Shown one piece after another: positions 17,103 through 24,352 of a stretch of 49,070 nucleotides of DNA (its first letter is position 1; each line of letters begins with the position of its first letter). This DNA comes from an uncultured Lachnospiraceae bacterium (GTDB lineage: Bacteria; Bacillota; Clostridia; Lachnospirales; Lachnospiraceae): contig CACZLA010000017.1 of NCBI GenBank assembly GCA_902781895.1, forward strand, positions 1-49,070, written 5' to 3'. The notes below the pieces were generated by a model. It made no database searches, was not told the origin of the DNA, and saw only the letters and a program-made list of their open reading frames with translations. Position numbers and translations under genes: made by a program.

Positions 17103-17820
17103 TGAAAAGCAGTGCGGTAGACGCAAGCAGCATAACCACCACAACACCGATCAGGATATATATCATCACACCACTGTCCGATGATTTTTTCTCTACCACC
17201 TCGGGCTCATAAATCAGCTGTATATAAGGTGACTTATCAAGCAAATACTTTGGCTTGTTATTGAATATCTGTTCTCCCAGATCGGCAGCTGTAAGCTCAT
17301 GCTTTTCCTGCATCATATCAATAACTTCCATGACGTTTACATCCTCGTCCGAAGAGTCATTTTTTGCAACGGTTCCGCCTCCTGAGGTATCCTCACCGGA
17401 ATCGTTATCCTCTGAAGCCTCTGTACTATCCGAACCATTATCAGAAGTGTTTGTATTATTCTGATTTCCTGAATCTTTGTTTGAATCCTCTTTATCAAGT
17501 CCCTTGTATTTACGAACTGCCGGATCGTCATCAAATTTTCCGTTCAGATAATCCTGATAAGCCATAGCAGCTCCGGCTCGTGTGGGAGGATAACCATGGG
17601 CAGATAACCAGGCCTTAGCCGCATTCTTCTGCTCTTCGGTATAGCCGTCTCCATCCTCGCCTTCTGCATTAACCGTGTAAGGCAGGTTACTATTAAAAAT
17701 AATAGTACTGGTTTTGGTTAACATAACTACAGAAACTACAACGGCTAATAATATTTTAAAAACATGTTTTTGTGGATTTTTTAATATATGCTTTTTCTTT
17801 AAGTTTCGTTTATTTATCAT
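17083..17820 (-). CDS. Membrane-anchored Asp/Ser-rich protein next to the cellulose synthase fusion
   Basis: 245 residues with a basic N-terminus and hydrophobic segment (about 19-42), a small helical motif (EEQKNAAKAWLSAHGYPPTRAG, here given as EEQKNAAKAWL then HGYPPTRAG), a long Asn/Ser/Asp linker (about 110-155), a second short region (VIDMMQEKHELTAADLG) and a C-terminal membrane helix (about 218-238) with a short basic tail. The topology is signal or anchor, exposed linker, stop-transfer helix. No family is recognised. Its place directly after the synthase suggests an accessory export or anchoring subunit. Three 22-bp repeats form its 5' untranslated region. Confidence 0.6.
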   Translation of the reverse strand: MINKRNLKKKHILKNPQKHVFKILLAVVVSVVMLTKTSTIIFNSNLPYTVNAEGEDGDGYTEEQKNAAKAWLSAHGYPPTRAGAAMAYQDYLNGKFDDDPAVRKYKGLDKEDSNKDSGNQNNTNTSDNGSDSTEASEDNDSGEDTSGGGTVAKNDSSDEDVNVMEVIDMMQEKHELTAADLGEQIFNNKPKYLLDKSPYIQLIYEPEVVEKKSSDSGVMIYILIGVVVVMLLASTALLFRKTGEQ

Positions 17821-17884
17821 ATTTTTCCTGTTTACTGTTTATATTTTTCCTGTTTACTGTTTATATTTTTCCTGTTTACTGTTT
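17819..17884. repeat. Three perfect 22-bp tandem repeats in a 5' untranslated region
   Basis: Three identical 22-base copies (17819-17840, 17841-17862, 17863-17884) and a partial fourth to about 17900 fill the gap between the synthase fusion and the next gene. On the minus strand each copy contains ACAGGAAAAAT; the last copy places AGGA about 6 bases before the ATG at 17818-17820, so the repeat multiplies the ribosome-binding word. Confidence 0.9.
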
Positions 17885-17929
17885 ATATTTTTACTGTTTT
17901 ATGTTTTTTATTCTTTTGATTTACATTCT

Positions 17930-20900
17930 CTATATTCTTCGTGCTACCCTGCACACAATATTTCTCCATAATAATGAAAGAATTCCGAAATCTTTTTTCA
18001 GTGACTGAGGAAGTGTAGGTACTCTGTCATAGAGAATCTCCAGATATTCAAATTCATTTTCCTCAGAACCGAAATCAAGTATCTCAATGGTGATCATATA
18101 ATGATTGGAATGGTTGAGATGTACCTCTTTTGTTACAACACCCTTTACAGTAAGCTGAATCTCCTTTGACATGATAGTAAGTTCAGCCATATCACCGATC
18201 CTTATATCATTTCCCTCATCCAGGAAGATCTGAACATTATGCTCCGTTAATCTTGAAGTGATACCATCATGAACAACCGGAACATCACTATTCTCATTAT
18301 AATCCTGATCATATTTCCTCTTGTAACTGTTTCTGCTGATAATGTCATTTTCAATCTTCTTAACGCTTACCATTTCACCGTCTTTAACGATAACCGTTTC
18401 TTCATCAGTATTTGAATTCCTTCCATTTATCAGGAACAGAACCATAATCATACCATAAAGATTCCTTATAAGCCAGAAAAGAATTACTACCATTCCAAAT
18501 GAGTTATCTGCTTTAAGAATATATATCACTCTGAAGATACCAAATACGGAAAGAATGATTAATATAATAAATGGCATCATAGTCTTCAGGTTCTTTTCCT
18601 TCTTTTTAGCACCCTTACCGGATTTGTCGGTAACCTGGAATTTTTTAAGGGAAATACCGATACTCTCCTTAATAATCGGAATCAGCAGATAAGGCATTAC
18701 GCTCATCTCATATATACAGCTCCACTTAAGTGAGGTTTTATTACCTCCCACAAATCTGAGGCAGATATCCTGAAATGCAAACATAGGGAGCCAGAAAACA
18801 AGAAGCTCCAGCCAGTTACATTTGAATACAGGTATCATAAATGTCGCAAACATAAGGGGTGATAATACATATATAAAATTCTTAACAGGTGAAAACCAGT
18901 AAATATAAGAACTCCAGTAACTCAGCTTCTGGCTGAGATTCAGTTCCTTTCTTCTGAATATTTTCAGTTTCTTAGCAGTGTTAATAACTCCACGTCCCCA
19001 TCTGGTACGTTGCTTGATATGTTCCTTAAAGGTATGAGGTGTCTGACCGCTGGCAAGAGGTTCAGGAATTCCCAGAGACAGATATCCTGCCGACTCAATA
19101 AGAAGACCTGTTGCAAAGTCCTCGGTTATTGTCTCTGTATAGAATCCGCCAATATCAAGAAGTGCCTGTCTTGAAAGAACAGTATTTGAACCGCCGTAAA
19201 TAACGCTGTTGGTTGTGGTCTTTCCTACCTCTATACTCCTATAAAAGAAGTCCTGCTCATTAGGTATATTGTTCTCGGAATAAAGCGCATGCTGGAAAAC
19301 ATCCGCATCATAAAAGCACTGCGGACTCTGAAGAAGTCCCAGATGACGCTTTTGATTCTCCTTAACATTCTGATTACATTTCTCTACATAAACAAAGTAT
19401 GGAATGGTCTTTAACAGAAAATCGCTCTTTACTATCATGTCCGCATCAAGAGTAACCACATAAGGAGCACTGGTCTGTTTCAGAGCATTATTCAGATTTC
19501 CGGCTTTGGCTCCCTTGTTATCGGGACGGTCGAAATAACCGATACCCATTGATTCGGCAAGTTCTCTCATGTATGCACGACGGTTATCATCACAAAGCCA
19601 GATATGAACCTTTGATTTATCCGGATACTTCAGATGCTTGCAGCCGTTAATGGTCTTCCTCAGAAGCTCTGCGGGCTCATTATAGGAGGCGATAAAAATA
19701 TCAACTTCAGGATATTCATCATCTTCAATCTCCGGAAGGGGATGATTCTTAAGGTTTGCTATATTTCTGTAGTGTATGCAGGATTCCACAAAGCCCAGTG
19801 TCTCTACAATAAGAAGCAGAACATTGCAGACGATAGCCAGCACACCGGCCCCGGTATTTATGGAATACAGCAGACGCCAGCAAAGATATATAAATGTAAG
19901 GAAAAGCGAAATGGATATAACCGCTTTCTTCAGATAATAACTGGCAAGCTCTTTCGCCGGCATCTTCACCTTATTACAAAGAGCTATCAGATCATCATAG
20001 GTTCTTACCTTCCTTCTCGAAAGCACATGTGTCATTATATAATTAAATAGAATTATCAAAAATACAACCACTGTAACAAGCGCTATCTTCCACCAGTTAT
20101 TTACAGCAGCTAATCCTTCATCTCCAAGTGCATGTATCTGAATACTGAAATAATCCCAGACAGAATACTTTATCTGAGTTGCTCCTTTTTTTATCTTTTT
20201 GGGATCCTGTCCCTGAATAAGAGCCTTAACCCATTTTCCGGAATCAGTAAGATCATCATCAGTAAGATGCTTATCCTCTCCGGTGGTAGCTTTTATAAAT
20301 GATGATGATTCATTCTTATTTGACAGATTCCAGATAACATAGCTTATATTATTCTCATGAAGGTAATTGAACCATTTAACTGCATTTCCATAATCTATCA
20401 AACCATTTCCGTCTGCCTCAGTGATTCCGCACTCTGAAATAAAAACAGGCAAATTGGCTTTATGAGCAGCTTCGAGTTTTTCAAACATTTCATCATAATG
20501 AGAAGCTGTATAGAAATGGAATACATACATTATATTATCGAAATCCAGCGGCTTCTTTTTGGGGGATTCAAGATCCTGATCATAATCGGGTGTACCCACA
20601 ACGATGATAGAATTCGGACTGTTTTTTCTGATTATCGGAATAATCTGATTTGCATATTCATAGATATCATCCCAGGTTGTGTTTCCATTTGGCTCATTAC
20701 ATATCTCATAAATGATATTCGGGGAATTAGCATACTCAGCAGAAATATCATCAAAGAATTTCTCTGCCTGTTTCAGATGATCCAGAGGATTATTGTCGGT
20801 AAGTATATGCCAGTCAACAAGAACATACATATCTGACTTAATGGCTGCTTCAATACCTCTGTGGAGTATCTTCAGATTCTCTTTCTTATTCTTTACATAA

Positions 20901-21184
20901 TCTGCAGAATACATGGGAAGGCGCACGAAATTACAGTTCCACTCAGTGGATATCTGAGAGAACAGTTTATCATTGATATAATCCGGGTACCAGGTAAGAC
21001 CATGGGTGCTTATACCACGTAGTGTTACGGCTTCTCCATTTTCATTTACTATCTGTGATCCTTCGACAGACAGCCATCCGTCTTTTCCCGGACGGGCATC
21101 CTTTTGTCCACCTGCAAAGGATGCAAATATAAAGATGGAAAAAAACATCACTGTGCATAAGAATGTTTTCTTTAGAATCTTCAT
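17930..21184 (-). CDS. Fusion: secreted GH5 endoglucanase + cellulose-synthase-like GT2 + PilZ-like domain
   Basis: 1084 residues. After a signal peptide (1-24), residues about 33-325 form a GH5 glycosidase with acid/base Glu164 (ICNEPNG) and nucleophile Glu251 (FISECGIT). Helices near 365-388, 420-440 and 446-468 lead into a BcsA-type GT2 with CDD (532), DAD (580-582), TED (687-689) and QRTRW (725-729), all intact, then about five more helices and a C-terminal PilZ-like beta domain (about 940-1055). The enzyme would polymerise UDP-glucose or a similar donor into a beta-glucan inside, export it and trim it outside with the same chain. In clostridial ccs operons the synthase and a GH5 (CcsZ) are separate genes; here they are one. 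The DxSxxG and RxxxR c-di-GMP residues of PilZ are not recognisable. The ATG at 21182-21184 follows GGGAG by 8 bases. Confidence 0.9.
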   Translation of the reverse strand: MKILKKTFLCTVMFFSIFIFASFAGGQKDARPGKDGWLSVEGSQIVNENGEAVTLRGISTHGLTWYPDYINDKLFSQISTEWNCNFVRLPMYSADYVKNKKENLKILHRGIEAAIKSDMYVLVDWHILTDNNPLDHLKQAEKFFDDISAEYANSPNIIYEICNEPNGNTTWDDIYEYANQIIPIIRKNSPNSIIVVGTPDYDQDLESPKKKPLDFDNIMYVFHFYTASHYDEMFEKLEAAHKANLPVFISECGITEADGNGLIDYGNAVKWFNYLHENNISYVIWNLSNKNESSSFIKATTGEDKHLTDDDLTDSGKWVKALIQGQDPKKIKKGATQIKYSVWDYFSIQIHALGDEGLAAVNNWWKIALVTVVVFLIILFNYIMTHVLSRRKVRTYDDLIALCNKVKMPAKELASYYLKKAVISISLFLTFIYLCWRLLYSINTGAGVLAIVCNVLLLIVETLGFVESCIHYRNIANLKNHPLPEIEDDEYPEVDIFIASYNEPAELLRKTINGCKHLKYPDKSKVHIWLCDDNRRAYMRELAESMGIGYFDRPDNKGAKAGNLNNALKQTSAPYVVTLDADMIVKSDFLLKTIPYFVYVEKCNQNVKENQKRHLGLLQSPQCFYDADVFQHALYSENNIPNEQDFFYRSIEVGKTTTNSVIYGGSNTVLSRQALLDIGGFYTETITEDFATGLLIESAGYLSLGIPEPLASGQTPHTFKEHIKQRTRWGRGVINTAKKLKIFRRKELNLSQKLSYWSSYIYWFSPVKNFIYVLSPLMFATFMIPVFKCNWLELLVFWLPMFAFQDICLRFVGGNKTSLKWSCIYEMSVMPYLLIPIIKESIGISLKKFQVTDKSGKGAKKKEKNLKTMMPFIILIILSVFGIFRVIYILKADNSFGMVVILFWLIRNLYGMIMVLFLINGRNSNTDEETVIVKDGEMVSVKKIENDIISRNSYKRKYDQDYNENSDVPVVHDGITSRLTEHNVQIFLDEGNDIRIGDMAELTIMSKEIQLTVKGVVTKEVHLNHSNHYMITIEILDFGSEENEFEYLEILYDRVPTLPQSLKKDFGILSLLWRNIVCRVARRI

Positions 21185-21298
21185 AGATACGCTCCCATAT
21201 ATCATTTTACTGCATTTTAACCTTATCCTTTATTGTACCACTTTAATATTGTTATTGCATTTTTTTTATTATGTAATAATGTCATACGCCTCGCTTCT

Positions 21299-21442
21299 GA
21301 CATAATGCTTTTATCGACATCGCTTCCGCTCAGTACGGGATTACCCCTAGCGGCCGCTTCGCTTGCTAAGCTCTCACTTCGCACTTTGTGCTCGCGAATC
21401 GCTAAGCACCGAGACCCGTAATGGTCTCAAAAAGCATTTGTC
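21299..21442. repeat. About 144-bp imperfect palindromic island, MITE-like or structured RNA
   Basis: The ends are inverted copies (GACATAATGCTTTT at 21299-21312 against AAAAAGCATTTGTC at 21429-21442). Inside are a second inverted pair (TACGGG/CCCGTA), a 10-base palindrome AGCGGCCGCT and further small hairpins. It is much richer in G and C than its flanks and carries no ORF. It could be a small non-autonomous mobile element. Confidence 0.45.
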
Positions 21443-21513
21443 AATTGCTCGGCTATCCATAATAAACCGCCTATAATATGAAATAACGATTATTTGAAAT
21501 ATCACAGTTTGTG

Positions 21514-21550
21514 TTGATTTTACAATATATACAAGGTAGACTATATAAGG
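21514..21550 (+). promoter_or_regulatory. Probable luxS promoter
   Basis: On the plus strand TTGATT or TTTACA is followed after about 17 bases by TAGACT or TATATA, about 45-60 bases before the luxS ATG. Two overlapping readings are possible, so the exact boxes are uncertain. Confidence 0.4.
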
Positions 21551-21590
21551 CTATATTGAATTATAAATAAAAAAAAAGGGAGTAAAGAAA

Positions 21591-22115
21591 ATGGATCTTA
21601 TACCAAGCTTTTCGGTTGACCATACTCTGATCATACCGGGTATTTTTGTCAGCAGGATTGATACGATAGATGACAAAATGATCACAACATATGATGTAAG
21701 GGTTACAAAACCGAATGTTGAACCCGCTGTAGATGTTGCTGCTATGCACTCTCTCGAGCACCTCATAGCTACATATCTCAGAAACAATGATGAGTGGAAG
21801 GATGAAGTAATATACTGGGGGCCTATGGGATGCCTCACGGGCTTCTATCTAATTCTTAAAGGAAACCGTGCACCGAAGGATATTTGTGAGCTACTGATCA
21901 ATGCATTTGAATCAGTTAAGGATTATGACGAAGTTCCGGGAACTTCACCGGAAAACTGCGGAAATTATCTCATGCACAACCTGAATATGGCCAAATATCA
22001 CGCTGCAAAATTCGCCGCATATCTGAAGGACAACTCAGATAATCCGAATATCTTTGAATATCCAAAGACTGAACGACTGGTTACTGACGACGGCAGACAA
22101 TTCTTCGATTCATGA
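21591..22115 (+). CDS. luxS: S-ribosylhomocysteine lyase (autoinducer-2 synthase)
   Basis: 174 residues, the usual length. LuxS cleaves S-ribosylhomocysteine, produced by the nucleosidase at 1401-2099, to homocysteine and the AI-2 precursor DPD. The metal site HSLEH (His54-x-x-x-His58) and the Cys of CGNYLMHNL are present, with the catalytic Cys in GPMGCLTGFYLIL. The ATG follows a purine-rich AAAGGGAG. It is the only complete plus-strand gene of the window and stands alone; its stop codon lies inside the left arm of a GGGGACGG palindrome that probably ends the transcript. Confidence 0.97.
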   Translation: MDLIPSFSVDHTLIIPGIFVSRIDTIDDKMITTYDVRVTKPNVEPAVDVAAMHSLEHLIATYLRNNDEWKDEVIYWGPMGCLTGFYLILKGNRAPKDICELLINAFESVKDYDEVPGTSPENCGNYLMHNLNMAKYHAAKFAAYLKDNSDNPNIFEYPKTERLVTDDGRQFFDS

Positions 22116-22167
22116 TACAATGGGGACGGTTCTTCTATGTAACATAGAACCGTCCCCACTGTATCAT
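22112..22167. repeat. GGGGACGG palindromic (REP/MITE-like) element at the 3' end of luxS
   Basis: A 56-base near-perfect inverted repeat: ATGATACA, GGGGACGGTTCT and CTATG pair with the matching right arm ending GTATCAT. The luxS TGA is part of the left arm. Related elements lie at 24288-24349 and 43872-44154. It can act as a bidirectional terminator-like hairpin, though no T-run follows. Confidence 0.85.
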
Positions 22168-22199
22168 ATACAAATTATGTCTCGTGTTATCGATATTTT

Positions 22200-23489
22200 T
22201 TAATAACAAACTCCATCGGCACTGATCCACCATCCATCAACATACTGGTTTGTAACCATGTATCCGGATGCATCGAAGTAATACCAGTAACCATCTATCT
22301 TGAGCCAGCTGCTTGCAGGCCACCAACCTGATTTATCCTCAACCCACCAGCCGGTATCATTACTCTTCCAACTCAGGAAATACTTCTCATCCCATGAACC
22401 ATCTTTATTGAACCAATATCCGTTATAGTATTCATTAGACGCCATATATCCATCAGGCTTAAAGAAGTACCATGTGCCATCTATCTTCTGCCACTGTGAT
22501 TTAGGATACCAGCCTGAGCTGTCCTCTACCCACCAACCGGAAGCGTCACTCTTCCATGAAAGTGTACCTGTATAGGTCTGGGAGCCATCTGCATCGTACC
22601 ACTTGCCACCTGCCCATTCGTTGGAATATCCTTTTGAAGAATTTCCTGAAGATGAACCGGATTCGCTTTCATCAGATGAAGAGGATTTTTTTGCTATCTT
22701 AACATGCTTTGCATATGATCCGTCACTGTTACATATTACACTTTCACCATAGCTGTTCTGCTTTATAACCGCATTTTCAGGCTCAACTATTCCCATTCCA
22801 TCTCCAAGATTAATCTTATTATAGACTATACATCCATATTCATCCTTACTTGCATTAGAAGCGGTTATATCAATAGAACCACTGCTTATATTAATATCAT
22901 GTACTGAGAGACCGCATGAACCCTTCGTATTTATAACGAGATTAACTCCATCCACATACAGATCTGATGCACAATAAAGTCCCATCATACTGCTGTCCCC
23001 TATTTCAAGTGAAAGAGTTCCGTTTCCTTTCAGTTTCAATACAGATGCATAAGCAAGGAAGGGTTCTTCACTTCCTCTTAAATTATCATCTTTAATTGTT
23101 AATAACACTGATTTTGTCAGATTTAAGGTAAATGGATTTGTTGCTCCAGTCTCGGAGTTCATGAATTCGAAATGATTATTCGGAGTCGCACAAATCTCTC
23201 CGTTTCCTTCATCTCCATTATAGCCCTCAAAAGTAGCTTCATCTCCCTTAAATATAATATCATCAGCATAACAACATCCGCCATAACGTGTATCAACATT
23301 TGAACCTTTTTCAAAATAAAGCGTGGTCTTATCTCCCATCATAATATCACCAAGGGTTGGTGTATGTATTGAAAACCTTTCATTATCGCCATAAGAACTA
23401 TAAGCAGCCTCACTTCTGAATGAGAACAACCCTACCGACAATATGATTGCCAAATTTAAAGCTATTACTTTTCTAACCCACTTCTTCAT
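22200..23489 (-). CDS. Secreted beta-helix-like protein with C-terminal wall-binding repeats
   Basis: 429 residues from the ATG at 23487-23489, which follows GGAGGTG; the longer upstream reading has no support. A signal peptide (MKKWVRKVIALNLAIIL..., cleaved near SEAA) leads to a Gly/Asp/Ser-rich region with short repeating strands (LKLKGNGTLSLEIGD, LYVDGVNLVINTKG, ISSGSIDITAS) suggesting a right-handed beta-helix, as in Cthe_2159-like carbohydrate-binding domains. After a Ser linker come aromatic repeats (GWWVEDSSGWYP, IDGTWYFF, GYMASNEY). It likely binds wall or secreted glycan. Confidence 0.78.
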   Translation of the reverse strand: MKKWVRKVIALNLAIILSVGLFSFRSEAAYSSYGDNERFSIHTPTLGDIMMGDKTTLYFEKGSNVDTRYGGCCYADDIIFKGDEATFEGYNGDEGNGEICATPNNHFEFMNSETGATNPFTLNLTKSVLLTIKDDNLRGSEEPFLAYASVLKLKGNGTLSLEIGDSSMMGLYCASDLYVDGVNLVINTKGSCGLSVHDINISSGSIDITASNASKDEYGCIVYNKINLGDGMGIVEPENAVIKQNSYGESVICNSDGSYAKHVKIAKKSSSSDESESGSSSGNSSKGYSNEWAGGKWYDADGSQTYTGTLSWKSDASGWWVEDSSGWYPKSQWQKIDGTWYFFKPDGYMASNEYYNGYWFNKDGSWDEKYFLSWKSNDTGWWVEDKSGWWPASSWLKIDGYWYYFDASGYMVTNQYVDGWWISADGVCY

Positions 23490-23637
23490 GATGCACCTCC
23501 AATTAAATAATTTTTTATTAATTTTATCATTGTCACAACCACTGGTCAAGTTTACATAACCCAAGACCATATTGTCTGACTTTTCACAAATCAGATAACA
23601 AGGTCTTGTTGTTAATACTCTTTTCAGTTGATATTCA

Positions 23638-24075
23638 TCAATCAATAATTCCGTACTCCTTCATCAGCTGACATTGAAGATCTTTATCTTGAGTTGATTT
23701 TTTTAAATCATCAAATCGATTATCATCAATCAGCTTTTGAATTAATTGATTGATTCTTTCCGTTGCATCTTCCGCTGCTTCTTCTCTCTGAATCCTGATA
23801 TCCGCATCACGATCATATTCTGCAAATAACCAGTTTTCCACCTCATCACCCTCTTCCGTTAGAAAATCAACCAGAATACCTTTTTTTATACAAAGCTTAA
23901 TTGCTTCGTGGGCTGGTCTTGAGTCTCCATCATTAACAAATCCTTTAAATATCTCAACCAACTCACTATACTCTTTTAACACCTTACATTTATCAAGAAG
24001 ATCAGATCCACCTTTACATTTAGGATTTATATTAACCACTTTGACCGTTAAATCCAAAGAAAAATCCGATTTTAA
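23638..24075 (-). pseudogene. C-terminal remnant of an Rpn/PD-(D/E)XK transposase-like nuclease
   Basis: The frame EFYIELKSDFSLDLTVKVVNIN...LLDKCKVLKEYSELVEIFKGF...AIKLCIKKGILVDFL (abbreviated) matches the C-terminal half of Rpn-family recombination-promoting nucleases / PD-(D/E)XK transposase-like proteins. An in-frame TAA sits just upstream of EFYIEL and the only start codon is a TTG without ribosome site, so the N-terminal nuclease half is missing. It is therefore a degraded gene. It overlaps nothing and sits between the wall-binding protein and a palindromic element. Confidence 0.75.
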
Positions 24076-24287
24076 CTCAATATAAAATTCAGTTTTTTAT
24101 GAACCTCGAAGAAGATACTGAACATCATAAAAGCGTAATAGAATTACTGCTTTCTTCTCATTTATAACGAACCTCTTCCTGCCTCTTTATCGCGTGTAAA
24201 TAAACGATAAATCAGAGAAGAATACTTTTCAAGTAATAATAAGAGTTTATTGAAATGTTGGAAGTTCACATATAATCCAATTATCCC
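24076..24287. other. Non-coding stretch, probable decayed DNA
   Basis: AT-rich sequence between the Rpn remnant and the palindromic element at gltD. A 61-codon minus-strand frame exists but has no ribosome site and no clear similarity; it may be decayed sequence of the nuclease gene. I see no promoter or RNA structure. Confidence 0.4.
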
Positions 24288-24349
24288 AAAATGATACAAT
24301 GGGGACGGATCTATGTTACATAGAAGAACCGTCCCCATTTGACACATTT
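24288..24349. repeat. GGGGACGG palindromic element at the 3' end of gltD
   Basis: A 62-base inverted repeat with arms AAATGATACAATGGGGACGG and its imperfect complement, loop around CTATGTTACATAG. It begins three bases after the gltD stop codon and is the same family as the element after luxS. Confidence 0.85.
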
Positions 24350-24352
24350 GAA

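Larger units (their letters stand above)
21185..21590. other. Divergent intergenic region between the synthase fusion and luxS
   Basis: 406 bases without a gene. The left part (21185-21290) is AT-rich and holds a possible minus-strand promoter for the synthase (TGCAAT, 16 bases, TACAAT). The centre holds the palindromic GC-richer island at 21299-21442. The right part (21443-21590) is AT-rich and holds the luxS promoter region. Confidence 0.6.

Noticed and set aside
17772-18008. Plus-strand hydrophobic Phe/Leu frame near the 22-bp repeats
   Set aside because: Low-complexity translation of the repeat itself; no ribosome site, and it overlaps the real minus-strand genes.
24162-24347. 61-codon minus-strand frame between the Rpn remnant and gltD as a gene
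   Set aside because: No ribosome site, start lies in the palindromic element, no recognisable similarity.
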